Assembly (NCBI GenBank): GCA_963649615.1
Contig: CAVJIN010000002.1
Coordinates: 17,442-81,441, forward strand
DNA: 64,000 nucleotides
Origin: UBA9732 sp963649615
GTDB lineage: Bacteria > Spirochaetota > Spirochaetia > Sphaerochaetales > Sphaerochaetaceae
Direction of reading: 5' to 3'
A model generated the notes under the pieces. That model worked only from the letters and a program-made list of their open reading frames with translations. It did not search any database and was not told the DNA's origin. Below are positions 8,554 to 17,239 of this stretch, piece after piece; within the stretch, counting starts at the first letter, position 1; each line of letters starts with the position of its first letter. The position numbers and the translations under genes are program-made.

Positions 8554-8960
8554 TGGAAAACAGAAAAAGAAGAAGACAGAGATCTAGGAAATCTGCAAAT
8601 TTACAAAATCAAACAAATATACAGGATGTGCAGAGCCATGTTGTTTTTGAGGATTTAGATGTACCTCAAGTAATTGAACCAAGGCCTGAATGTGATATTT
8701 GTGGTGAACCTATTGAGTCTTTTGCAGAGGCAATTAGTGAGCCTAATGGCGCATATAGTCATTTTGATTGTGTGATAGAAAAATTAAAAGCTCAAGAAAA
8801 CGTGCAGGCACCTGATTCCATTTCATATATTGGTCATGGCGCTTTTGCTGTTGTCTCTAAGGATGCAGATGGTAAATACATTATAAAAACAAGAATCCAA
8901 TATGAGTCAAACGAGGCTTTTACTAATATGAAAAAACAAGTTGAGGCAACTAAACAATGA
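8553..8960 (+). CDS. Small conserved-looking protein with a CxxC...HxxC zinc motif
   Basis: I do not recognise this 135-residue protein. It starts at GTG inside TAGTG, overlapping the yraN stop. The first 20 residues are very basic (KRRRQRSRKS). A likely zinc site is formed by Cys47, Cys50, His70 and Cys73 (CDIC, then HFDC). The C-terminal part (GHGAFAVVSKDADGKYIIKTRIQYE) looks like a small beta sheet. A basic tail plus a zinc knuckle suggests nucleic-acid or ribosome binding, but that is inference. It is translationally coupled to yraN and to coaD (ATGA overlap), so it is a real gene. Confidence 0.75.
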   Translation: MENRKRRRQRSRKSANLQNQTNIQDVQSHVVFEDLDVPQVIEPRPECDICGEPIESFAEAISEPNGAYSHFDCVIEKLKAQENVQAPDSISYIGHGAFAVVSKDADGKYIIKTRIQYESNEAFTNMKKQVEATKQ

Positions 8961-9454
8961 GACCTGATTTTGCCATGTTTCCTGGAACTTTTGATCCTCC
9001 AACACTTGGTCATATTGATATTGTTCAAAGATGTGCAACTCTTTACAAGAAGGTCTATGTTGTTATTGCAGATAACATTAACAAAAAAACCTTATTTACT
9101 GCTGCTGAACGAAAATCGTTCATGGATGAAATTTTTAAAACTTACAAAAATGTAGAGACTCATATTTGGCCAGGCCTAGTTGTGGATTTTGCAAAGCAGC
9201 ATGATATTGGTATTATGATTCGTGGAGTTCGCTCTCAGGTTGATTTTGGTTACGAGTTTGAGTTAGCTGAAACCAACAAGCAAATTTGTCCCGATATTGA
9301 AGTTCTATTTATGCCTACTAATCCTAATTATTTTCTCATAAGAAGCTCCACAATCAAAGAAATGGCTAGCTTTGGGGCCGATATTTCTGCTATGGTTCCT
9401 CGAGTAGTTATTGATGCATTAAAAGCTAAATTAAGGGCTCAACCAAAAATATAA
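8957..9454 (+). CDS. coaD: Phosphopantetheine adenylyltransferase
   Basis: CoaD joins ATP to 4'-phosphopantetheine, the penultimate step of coenzyme A synthesis. The 165 residues carry the nucleotidyltransferase motif FPGTFDPPTLGHIDI at the N terminus (the usual HxGH appears as LGHI). VDFAKQHDIGIMIRGVRSQVDFGYEFELA lies mid-protein, and the ISSTxxKE-like motif is present as IRSSTIKEM. It overlaps the upstream gene by four bases. The acyl carrier protein that uses the same prosthetic group lies at 9723. Confidence 0.95.
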   Translation: MRPDFAMFPGTFDPPTLGHIDIVQRCATLYKKVYVVIADNINKKTLFTAAERKSFMDEIFKTYKNVETHIWPGLVVDFAKQHDIGIMIRGVRSQVDFGYEFELAETNKQICPDIEVLFMPTNPNYFLIRSSTIKEMASFGADISAMVPRVVIDALKAKLRAQPKI

Positions 9455-9460
9455 AAAGTG

Positions 9461-9489
9461 TTGACTTAAAAACTGTTTTTCTATATTCT
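9461..9489 (+). promoter_or_regulatory. Promoter of rpmF-acpP-rnc
   Basis: TTGACT (9461-9466), a 17-base spacer and TATTCT (9484-9489). The rpmF ATG lies 45 bases downstream, with GAGGT as its ribosome binding site. Confidence 0.6.
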
Positions 9490-9533
9490 CACAATGTTGT
9501 AGAAAAAGAATATCATTAAAATAGAGGTAGAAT

Positions 9534-9719
9534 ATGGCGACACCAAAATATAAAACATCTAAAGCTAAAGCAGCTGCAAGAAAATCTGCAAACATGAAGC
9601 TTCAGGCTCCAACTCTTTCAAAGTGTACCAAATGTGGACAGCTTATTCTTCCACATCGTGTATGTCCACAGTGTGGATACTATAAGGGTGAGCAGATTAT
9701 CAATCCAGATGAGGAGTAA
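9534..9719 (+). CDS. rpmF: 50S ribosomal protein L32
   Basis: The 61-residue protein opens with the standard MATPKYKTSKAK and has a four-cysteine zinc site (Cys31, Cys34, Cys44, Cys47). It is therefore the zinc-binding form of L32. It precedes acpP by three bases. The rpmF, acp and rnc neighbourhood is a common fatty-acid-linked arrangement, here without plsX and fab genes. Confidence 0.96.
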   Translation: MATPKYKTSKAKAAARKSANMKLQAPTLSKCTKCGQLILPHRVCPQCGYYKGEQIINPDEE

Positions 9720-9722
9720 TAA

Positions 9723-9962
9723 ATGGACAAGAATGTAATTTTTGATAAAGTGAAGGCAATTATTGCTGACAAGCTTGCTGTTGATGAGGACTCAATCACA
9801 ATGGAATCTTCTTTTGTTAATGATCTTAAGGCTGACAGCATGGACATTTTGGACCTTGTTGGTGGCTTTGAAGAGGAATTTGATATTAGAGTTCCAGATG
9901 AGAAGGGTAGAACCTTTGAGACTGTTGGTGAGGCTGTTGATTATTTGGCTTCCATTCTCTAA
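9723..9962 (+). CDS. acpP: Acyl carrier protein
   Basis: The 79-residue, strongly acidic protein carries the phosphopantetheine attachment site at Ser39 in the motif DSMD (the more usual form is DSLD). The surrounding FVNDLKADSMDILDLV and FDIRVPDE are typical of bacterial ACP. GAGGAG at the rpmF stop serves as ribosome binding site. Fatty acid synthesis enzymes are not in the window. Confidence 0.96.
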   Translation: MDKNVIFDKVKAIIADKLAVDEDSITMESSFVNDLKADSMDILDLVGGFEEEFDIRVPDEKGRTFETVGEAVDYLASIL

Positions 9963-9982
9963 TCTTTGATTTTGAGATTTAT

Positions 9983-10720
9983 ATGTCTTATAACAAATTA
10001 GATAAGGCTCCAGATATCCCCCTAGAGAGGATTGAGGAGCTTTTATTATTTGAAAAGAACGTTGGAATTAAGTTTAACGATATCTCTATTTTAAACACAG
10101 CTTTTACCCATTCTTCTTATGCTAATGAGGTTAAAAATTATAAGATTTGTGACAATGAGAGACTTGAGTTTCTTGGTGACAGCGTTTTATCGGTAGTTGT
10201 TTCTAAATGGCTGTACGAGAATCTTGAAGGAGATGAGGGCGATTGCACTAGAATAAGAAGTGTTGTTGTCAGTGAAGATTCTCTTTCAATTGTTGCTAAG
10301 AAGCTTGAGCTAGATAAGTACTTGGTGATTGGTGTTGGTGAAGAACGTACCGGTGGTAGATTTAAGAAGGCCATTCTTGCTGATTGCATGGAAGCAGTTT
10401 TTGCTGCAATTTATCTTGATCAAGGTTTAGAAGTTGTGAGACCATTTATTCTCAGTAATTTAATGCCAATTATTGATGCAACAATAAATAATAAATTCAA
10501 GCAAGATTATAAAACAATGCTTCAAGAATATGCTCAAAAGCATTACAGAAAAGTACCTTCTTATGAACTTACAAATACAACTGGCCCTGAACATAATCAA
10601 ACTTTCTTCTATACCGTTTCTGTTCATGGAAAGATTTATGGCCCAGCAGGTGGTCATAATAAGAAGGATGCTGAGCAAAATGTTGCAAAGTTAGCTTTGG
10701 AGCAACTTGGCCTGATTTAA
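9983..10720 (+). CDS. rnc: Ribonuclease III
   Basis: RNase III cuts double-stranded RNA in rRNA and mRNA processing. The 245 residues contain the signature NERLEFLGDSVLS at about 53-65 with the catalytic acidic residues, a second acidic patch ADCMEAVFAAIYLD, and a C-terminal double-stranded-RNA-binding domain (YKTMLQEYAQKH to AKLALEQL). No clear Shine-Dalgarno sequence is seen before the ATG at 9983. The last 30 bases overlap the 3' end of the convergent cca gene. Confidence 0.96.
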   Translation: MSYNKLDKAPDIPLERIEELLLFEKNVGIKFNDISILNTAFTHSSYANEVKNYKICDNERLEFLGDSVLSVVVSKWLYENLEGDEGDCTRIRSVVVSEDSLSIVAKKLELDKYLVIGVGEERTGGRFKKAILADCMEAVFAAIYLDQGLEVVRPFILSNLMPIIDATINNKFKQDYKTMLQEYAQKHYRKVPSYELTNTTGPEHNQTFFYTVSVHGKIYGPAGGHNKKDAEQNVAKLALEQLGLI

Positions 10721-12064
10721 AAGTATTTCTTTTTGATTAAGTGAAGGGTAATCAATTACCATTTCTAGTAGTTTGTTTAGTATTTCACCCATTTCTTTAG
10801 ATTTTGGGATGCCTATTTTGTTTAAATCTTCTCCTGTTACGGCTAATTCTGCTAGTGTCATTGGATCGTTAATTAACTTGTCAATTCTGGGAAGAAGATT
10901 TTGGTATTCTTCTTCCCACCGTGTCCCAGTTGAAGCAATTTGATCTGACCACTGAAGTTGAAACACTTTAGACAGATTTTCTTTTCCAACTCTACGGATA
11001 AAGCGCTTAACGTCTCCGTCTGTCCAAATCTGAGAGTCTTTTGCCATGTGTTCTCTAATTAAAAGAGCGACATCTGAAATTGTTTGGTTGGAACATTTTA
11101 GTCGTTTTAAAACTACTTCTGCCATCTCTGCTCCAACATTTTCATGGTTTGGAAATCTCATTATTCCAAATTTGTTGTAGGTTTGGGTTGATGGTTTTCC
11201 AATATCGTGGAGTAGGGCGGCAAGACGTACTGTTAAATTGTATCCTTCTTTGGCTGCAACATCTACACAAAGATAGATATGTTCTAAAACATTTGAGGTT
11301 TTAAATTTTGTTTGTTTTACTGCTTTACAGGCTGAAACTTCTGGAAGAATAAGAGCTAATATTCCAGTTTTTTCTAATATTTTTAGTCCAATTGATGGTA
11401 CAGAACTCATAAGAATCTTTGATAATTCATCGTAAATACGTTCTTTTGAGACGTTTGTAATCAAAGAAGAAAGTGAACATGCTGCTTCTAATGTTCTAGG
11501 TTCTGGCTCAAAATGTAATTTTGAACAAAATCGGGCTAAACGCATGAGACGAAGAGCGTCTTCCTTGAAGCGTTCATTTGGGTTTCCAATGGCGCAAACT
11601 AGGTGATTTTTGAGGTCTTCAAATCCGTTAAAGTCATCTGTGATTGTGCCGTCTTTGCAATTTGCTGCAAATGCATTGATGGTGAAATCCCGCCTGGAGA
11701 GGTCTTCATGGAGGTTTGTGATGTAGGTAACGTTGTCAGGATGACGACCGTCTGTATAGTTGGATTCGCTACGGAAGGTGGTGACTTCATAGCTTTCGCC
11801 TTTAAAAAGTACTGTTACTGTGCCATGTTTAAGCCCTGTTGGAATGACTTTTTTGAAAAGAGCTATGACTTGTTGAGGTGTGGCATTGGTGCAGAAATCA
11901 AAGTCGCTATTATCAATTCCCATTAGATAATCACGAATGGCACCTCCTACTATATAGAGGTTAAACCCATTCTGTACAAAGAAATTTCCAAATTCTTGAA
12001 CTTTCTTTGGTACTGGATATTTTATGCAATTGAAGTTAACATTGTTTGTGCTTTCTTGTGCCAT
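10691..12064 (-). CDS. cca: CCA tRNA nucleotidyltransferase with HD domain
   Basis: This class II nucleotidyltransferase adds or repairs the 3' CCA of tRNAs, which the tRNA genes in this window do not encode. The 457 residues show VGGAIRDYLMG and DFDFCTNA (catalytic acidic pair), LSRRDFTINAFA, and EDALRLMRLARF. An HD phosphohydrolase domain follows with LLHDIGKP and a downstream LIREHMAKDS. It converges on rnc and overlaps it by 30 bases. A second, PcnB-like member of the same superfamily lies at 24587, so a division of labour (CC versus A addition, or tRNA versus mRNA) is possible. Confidence 0.88.
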   Translation of the reverse strand: MAQESTNNVNFNCIKYPVPKKVQEFGNFFVQNGFNLYIVGGAIRDYLMGIDNSDFDFCTNATPQQVIALFKKVIPTGLKHGTVTVLFKGESYEVTTFRSESNYTDGRHPDNVTYITNLHEDLSRRDFTINAFAANCKDGTITDDFNGFEDLKNHLVCAIGNPNERFKEDALRLMRLARFCSKLHFEPEPRTLEAACSLSSLITNVSKERIYDELSKILMSSVPSIGLKILEKTGILALILPEVSACKAVKQTKFKTSNVLEHIYLCVDVAAKEGYNLTVRLAALLHDIGKPSTQTYNKFGIMRFPNHENVGAEMAEVVLKRLKCSNQTISDVALLIREHMAKDSQIWTDGDVKRFIRRVGKENLSKVFQLQWSDQIASTGTRWEEEYQNLLPRIDKLINDPMTLAELAVTGEDLNKIGIPKSKEMGEILNKLLEMVIDYPSLNQKEILLNQAKLLQS

Positions 12065-12180
12065 GTTTTTGATGATATATTAAAATTCAGATTTTTGGAA
12101 TGTGTAGAGGTTTTGCAAAAACCTCTGTAGTATAAAAGTAAGAAAAGAGATATAATTTCGCAAAATCTTAGGAGAAAAAA

Positions 12181-15100
12181 ATGTTTAATAGCGTTGACCC
12201 AAGACAGGATTTCCCAAAGATGGAAGAAAAGATCCTAGAATTTTGGAATAAAAATGAAATTTTTAAGAAATCGGTAGAAAGTCGTCCTACTGATAATGAG
12301 TTCTCTTTTTATGATGGTCCTCCTTTTGCAACTGGCTTGCCACATTATGGACATCTTGTACCAGGAACCATAAAAGATATTATTCCAAGATATAAGACTA
12401 TGAAAGGTCAGCGTGTTGTCCGCAATTGGGGATGGGACTGTCATGGCCTTCCAGTTGAAAATCTCATGAAAAAAGAACTTGGAATTTCAAGTGCCAAAGA
12501 AATTGAGGCTTATGGTGTTGAAAATTACAACAACAAATGCCGTGAAAGTGTCATGAGATTTACAAATGAGTGGAAACATACCATAAACAGGATGGGTCGT
12601 TGGGTTGATTTTGACCATGGTTACAAAACCATGGATAAATCCTTTATGGAAAGCATTTGGTGGGTCTTTAAGAGCCTTTATGATAAGGGTCTTATTTATA
12701 AAGGCTATAACATTCTCCCATACAGCCCAGGTCTTGGTTGTCCTCTATCAAACATGGAGGTTAATCTTGGTGGATATAAGGATGTAACAGATCCTGCAAT
12801 CACTGTTAGATTTAAGATTAAGGGAATGGAAGATACATACTTCCTTGCATGGACAACTACCCCTTGGACACTTCCTTCTAACCTTGCTCTAGCTCTTGGG
12901 CCAGACATTGACTATGTAAAGATTCTAGATAAAGAATCTGGAGATAAATACATTCTTGGCGAAGCCAGACTTAGCGCATATTACAAAGATGAAAATGCCT
13001 ATGAAATTCTTGAGAAATACAAGGGTAGTGAACTTGCAGGAATGCGCTATGAGCCATTGTTTAACTATTTTGCCAATCTCTATGACAAGGGTGCCTTTGT
13101 CACTGTTCTTGGCGATTATGTTACAACAGTTGATGGTTGTGGTATTGTTCATACTGCACCTGGTTTTGGTGAGGATGACTACAATGTTCTCAAAGGTACT
13201 GGTATTCCAGTTGTATGTCCAATTGATGATGAATGTAAGTTTACATCTGAAGTTTCTGATTATCAGGGTATTTTTGTTAAGGATGCAGATAAAGCAATCA
13301 TTGCTAGACTTAAGGAAGAAGGAAAACTTGTTAAGAGAGAAAACTATCTTCACAGTTATCCTTTCTGCTGGAGAACTGGAAGTCCTCTAATTTATAGAGC
13401 AATGGAATGCTGGTATGTAAATGTTCCCAAATTTAGGGATAAAATGGTTGCTAACAACCAGAAGATTACTTGGATTCCTGAACATCTTAAAAATGGACGT
13501 TTTGGAAAATGGCTGGAAGGTGCAAGAGACTGGGCTATTTCTAGAAACAGATTCTGGGGAAATCCAATTCCTGTATGGAAATGTGATGGTTCAGACTATA
13601 TTGAAGTTATTGGTTCTATTGCGGAACTAGAAGAAAAGTGTGGTCAAAAGGTTGATGATCTTCATAAACACATTGTTGATAAACTAACTTGGCCAAGTCC
13701 AGATGGAAAGGGAACAATGAGAAGAGTTCCTGATGTCCTTGACTGCTGGTTTGAGAGTGGTAGCATGCCTTATGCTCAACTGCATTATCCGTTTGAAAAT
13801 AAGGAAAGATTTAACAAGATTTTCCCTGCAGACTTTATTTGCGAAGGACTTGACCAGACTAGAGGTTGGTTCTACACCCTCACAGTAATGGCAACGGCTC
13901 TTTTTGACGAGCCTGCATTTAAGCATTGTGTTGTTAATGGTATTATTCTTGCTGAAGACGGTGAAAAGATGTCAAAAAGCAAGGGAAATTTCACTGATCC
14001 AATGCTACTTGTCAACCAGTATGGTGCTGACGCCCTTAGATTTGCACTTATGAATAGCGCTGCAGTTCATGCCGATGATCTAAAATTTTCTGACCAGATG
14101 GTCAAAGATGTACTAAAATCAATCATTCTTCCTCTTTGGAATGCATATTCCTTCTTTGTAACGTATGCCAACATAGATGGTTACACTCCAAGTGAAACAG
14201 CTTTTGAAGATCTTACTAACCCACTTGATAAATGGATGATTTCCACAGTTGAAGCACTCACTAACAATATGGATGATGCCCTTGATAAGTACGATATTCA
14301 AAGAGCTTGTTCATATTTACTTGATTTTATGGACAGTCTTAATAACTGGTATATTAGACGTAGCAGAAGAAGATTTTGGAAAAGTGAAAACGATGGCGAC
14401 AAAAAGATGGCTTATGACACTCTTTACAAGACACTAATGACATTTGTCAAACTTGCCTGTCCAATTCTTCCGTTTATCTGTGAAGAGATTTATCAAAATC
14501 TAAAGACTTGCTCGGATCCTGAAAGCATTCATCTTTGTGATTATCCTAAATATGATGCCTCACATAGAGACCATGCCCTTGAAAAAATGATGAACCTCAC
14601 AATTCAGGCTATCACAATGGGAAGATCTCTTAGAAGTGCTAATAATCTTAAGAACAGGCAGCCACTAAAAAAACTCTTCTTAGTTGATAGAAATGAAGAA
14701 GACAGAAAAATTCTTAAAGATATGGCTTCAATAATTGCAGAAGAACTTAATGTGAAGGCTGTTGAAATTAACGGCAACGAATCCTCTTTGGTAGATTACA
14801 CTGCCAAAGCTAATTTTAAGGTTCTGGGTTCCAAACTTGGAAAAGCAATGAAGGAAGTTGCTTCTAAGATTCAAGATTTTAGAAGTGAGCATATTTCTTC
14901 ACTTCTTGAAGGGTTTAAACATAACATTCAGTTTGGAGATGGACAAGAAGTTGAAATCAGTAAGGATGATTTGGTAATTCAAAGAAACGAAAAAGCTAAC
15001 CTTAAGATTTTGAACGAAGGTGAACTTACTGTTGGTTTTGATACTGAAGTTTCAGAAGACTTACTTAATGAAGGAATTGCCAGAGATGTGGTTCGTGCAA

Positions 15101-15306
15101 TTCAAACTTTAAGAAAGGAAACCGGACTTGATGTAAGTGACCGTATTATCCTTACAATTGGTGGAGATGAAGTCATGGAAAAGGTGTATAACCAATTTAA
15201 ATCTTTCATTGAAGCAGAAACACTTTGTTGTAATTCTTCATTTGATAAGAACTTGGATGCACCTATTACAGAGTCTGGTGCTCGTCTAAGGATTGTAAAA
15301 GCTTAA
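12181..15306 (+). CDS. ileS: Isoleucyl-tRNA synthetase, type 2-like
   Basis: IleRS charges tRNA-Ile. The HIGH motif is HYGH at residues 55-58 within the run PPFATGLPHYGHL, and KMSKS is at 596-600. An editing domain with the TTPWTLPSN pattern lies between them. The 1041-residue length and the PFATGLPHYGH context match the eukaryote-like type 2 group rather than the type 1 enzyme. This group is known for low mupirocin sensitivity. No zinc-finger cysteine cluster is evident at the C terminus, as expected for type 2. AGGAG sits 7 bases before the ATG. It is divergent from cca across a 116-base spacer in which I see no clear T-box. Confidence 0.95.
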   Translation: MFNSVDPRQDFPKMEEKILEFWNKNEIFKKSVESRPTDNEFSFYDGPPFATGLPHYGHLVPGTIKDIIPRYKTMKGQRVVRNWGWDCHGLPVENLMKKELGISSAKEIEAYGVENYNNKCRESVMRFTNEWKHTINRMGRWVDFDHGYKTMDKSFMESIWWVFKSLYDKGLIYKGYNILPYSPGLGCPLSNMEVNLGGYKDVTDPAITVRFKIKGMEDTYFLAWTTTPWTLPSNLALALGPDIDYVKILDKESGDKYILGEARLSAYYKDENAYEILEKYKGSELAGMRYEPLFNYFANLYDKGAFVTVLGDYVTTVDGCGIVHTAPGFGEDDYNVLKGTGIPVVCPIDDECKFTSEVSDYQGIFVKDADKAIIARLKEEGKLVKRENYLHSYPFCWRTGSPLIYRAMECWYVNVPKFRDKMVANNQKITWIPEHLKNGRFGKWLEGARDWAISRNRFWGNPIPVWKCDGSDYIEVIGSIAELEEKCGQKVDDLHKHIVDKLTWPSPDGKGTMRRVPDVLDCWFESGSMPYAQLHYPFENKERFNKIFPADFICEGLDQTRGWFYTLTVMATALFDEPAFKHCVVNGIILAEDGEKMSKSKGNFTDPMLLVNQYGADALRFALMNSAAVHADDLKFSDQMVKDVLKSIILPLWNAYSFFVTYANIDGYTPSETAFEDLTNPLDKWMISTVEALTNNMDDALDKYDIQRACSYLLDFMDSLNNWYIRRSRRRFWKSENDGDKKMAYDTLYKTLMTFVKLACPILPFICEEIYQNLKTCSDPESIHLCDYPKYDASHRDHALEKMMNLTIQAITMGRSLRSANNLKNRQPLKKLFLVDRNEEDRKILKDMASIIAEELNVKAVEINGNESSLVDYTAKANFKVLGSKLGKAMKEVASKIQDFRSEHISSLLEGFKHNIQFGDGQEVEISKDDLVIQRNEKANLKILNEGELTVGFDTEVSEDLLNEGIARDVVRAIQTLRKETGLDVSDRIILTIGGDEVMEKVYNQFKSFIEAETLCCNSSFDKNLDAPITESGARLRIVKA

Positions 15307-15310
15307 GTTT

Positions 15311-16222
15311 ATGAAAACTGAAAAAATCCGTCCAATAGGTATTCTTTGTGTACTATTTATCTGCATTATGATGTTTATGTCTTCATGTGCAACAAGGAGT
15401 CCACTAAAGGATAAAATGTTCCTACAAACCTATGGGATGGATGGTCAGTTTGTAATTACAGTTGATGCTTCAAAACTTGATTTGAGCGAGTATGTTGATA
15501 CTGCAGATAGTTCTGTTAGTTATATTACAAATAGAATGAGCAGACTTTCCATTGTTTTATTTGATAAAACAGAACAGTATTTAGAATATCCAGCAGACTT
15601 ATCTACTTATGACTATGATGGAGCAATTGAAGGTAATTATTCCAAGACATTAATTAATACAGCTTTGAAGGTTAGCGGATTATTTACACAGCAAAAAAGT
15701 GATTCTGGCTTGAAGTTCTTGATGGATGAAGAGAGTGGATTACAGGTTGCAATACCTACAAATGGCATTATTTTGTTTTCTTCAAATGATGTAGAAGCAA
15801 CCTACGAAAAAACCTTTAAGACCAGTGATAAACTAATTTCTGATCAACAGGCGCAAAAGCTTGCCACTTGTGAAATAGGTATTTTTGTTTCTAATCCCAA
15901 AACATTTATTAACTTAGGCTTAGATATTCCTAAAAGTTCATTGGAAAATATTGAGTATATTCTTATAATGCTCGAAAATGAAACTTTGTCTGTTGATTTT
16001 AAGCTTAAGAGTGAGGCACTAGCAAAAAGTTTTTCAATTATTGTAAAAGGCTCTTATGTTGGACAACTAAGAAGAGCGGGTGCAGCAATTGATTTTGAAC
16101 AGCTAAGAGAACAGTTTGTTCAGGAATTTGATATGGTTAGCGTTAACAATCTAGGTTTGACAGAAGAACAAAAAGAGATTATCAAATCTGTTGTAACACA
16201 GCTGTTAGGGGGTATAATATGA
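15311..16222 (+). CDS. Predicted lipoprotein of unknown function
   Basis: I do not recognise the 303-residue protein. It begins with a basic stretch and a hydrophobic segment, and the lipobox MSSC puts the lipidated cysteine at about residue 26. The rest looks soluble and mixed alpha/beta, without a motif I can name. It starts four bases after ileS with no obvious ribosome binding site and overlaps trpS by four bases, so it sits in an operon between two tRNA synthetases. An exported envelope protein is the most that can be said. Confidence 0.7.
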   Translation: MKTEKIRPIGILCVLFICIMMFMSSCATRSPLKDKMFLQTYGMDGQFVITVDASKLDLSEYVDTADSSVSYITNRMSRLSIVLFDKTEQYLEYPADLSTYDYDGAIEGNYSKTLINTALKVSGLFTQQKSDSGLKFLMDEESGLQVAIPTNGIILFSSNDVEATYEKTFKTSDKLISDQQAQKLATCEIGIFVSNPKTFINLGLDIPKSSLENIEYILIMLENETLSVDFKLKSEALAKSFSIIVKGSYVGQLRRAGAAIDFEQLREQFVQEFDMVSVNNLGLTEEQKEIIKSVVTQLLGGII

Positions 16223-17235
16223 AAAGAATTTTAACTGGAGATAGAACTACAGGAAGACTACATTTAGGTCATTATGTTGGATCTTTACAGAGTAGGGTAG
16301 CATTGCAACACGAATATGATACATTTATTCTATTAGCAGATGTTCAAGCTCTTACAACGCATTTTCAAAACCCACAACTAATTAATGATAGCATATATCA
16401 GGTTGCAATGGATAATCTTTCTGTTGGCCTTGATCCTAACAATATTACATTTGTTCAGCAGTCTCAAATCACTGCAATAGCAGAACTTACAGTATTTTAC
16501 TCCATGCTGACAACGGTGAACCATCTTTTGATAAATCCTACAATTAAATCTGAGTCACGTAACTATGGTTTTGGCGAAACAGATGGGGATTTTACATACG
16601 ACTTCTCAAAATTAACCTATGGATTTTTAGGTTATCCAGTCTCTCAAACAGCAGATATCACATTCTGTAATGCAGATTTAGTTCCAGTAGGTGAAGACCA
16701 GCTACCACATATTGAATTTTCTCGCAAGTTGGTGCGACGCTTCAACGAGATGTACGGAACCAATATTACCGAGCCTGAAGCAAAACTCTCATCAACAGGT
16801 CGTCTCTGTGGTCTTGATGGAAATAGCAAAATGGGCAAAAGCCTTGGAAACGCCATCTACCTTTCAGATGATCCTAAAACAGTATCTAAAAAGGTCATGC
16901 AAGCTGTTACTGATACAAATAGAATTAGCGTGAAAATTCCTGGCAATCCAGATGTCTGCACCGTCTACACATATCACAAGACTTTCAATCCATCTGAAAC
17001 CGATAATATTTGCTCCATGTGTAAGAATGCTCAAATTGGTTGTGTAGCTTGTAAAAAACTCTTAGCAGAGAAACTTAATTCAATTCTTGATCCTATAAGA
17101 GAAAAAAGGGCCTTTTATGAGACTCATCTTGATGATGTTAAAGAAATCATTAAAACAGGTACAGCAAAGGCAAATGAGATTGGTAATGCTATGGTCACAG
17201 ATGTAAAGGATCATATGCATGTCCTTCTAAAATAA
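16219..17235 (+). CDS. trpS: Tryptophanyl-tRNA synthetase with probable Fe-S site
   Basis: TrpRS charges tRNA-Trp. The HIGH-like motif is GRLHLGHYVGSL near residue 12 and the KMSKS-like motif is KMGKSLGN. A cysteine cluster at Cys247, Cys268, Cys275 and Cys278 (spacing C-x20-C-x6-C-x2-C, with an extra Cys265) resembles the [4Fe-4S] site described in Thermotoga maritima TrpRS (C-x22-C-x6-C-x2-C), which lies near the anticodon-binding side. The 338-residue length is normal. The start overlaps the lipoprotein gene by four bases. The gene converges on thiI, and the two stops are only four bases apart. Confidence 0.95.
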   Translation: MKRILTGDRTTGRLHLGHYVGSLQSRVALQHEYDTFILLADVQALTTHFQNPQLINDSIYQVAMDNLSVGLDPNNITFVQQSQITAIAELTVFYSMLTTVNHLLINPTIKSESRNYGFGETDGDFTYDFSKLTYGFLGYPVSQTADITFCNADLVPVGEDQLPHIEFSRKLVRRFNEMYGTNITEPEAKLSSTGRLCGLDGNSKMGKSLGNAIYLSDDPKTVSKKVMQAVTDTNRISVKIPGNPDVCTVYTYHKTFNPSETDNICSMCKNAQIGCVACKKLLAEKLNSILDPIREKRAFYETHLDDVKEIIKTGTAKANEIGNAMVTDVKDHMHVLLK

Positions 17236-17239
17236 ATAA

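Noticed and set aside
12065..12180. T-box riboswitch before ileS
   Set aside because: No T-box consensus (such as TGGNACCGCG) or Stem I and no terminator is seen in the 116-base spacer.
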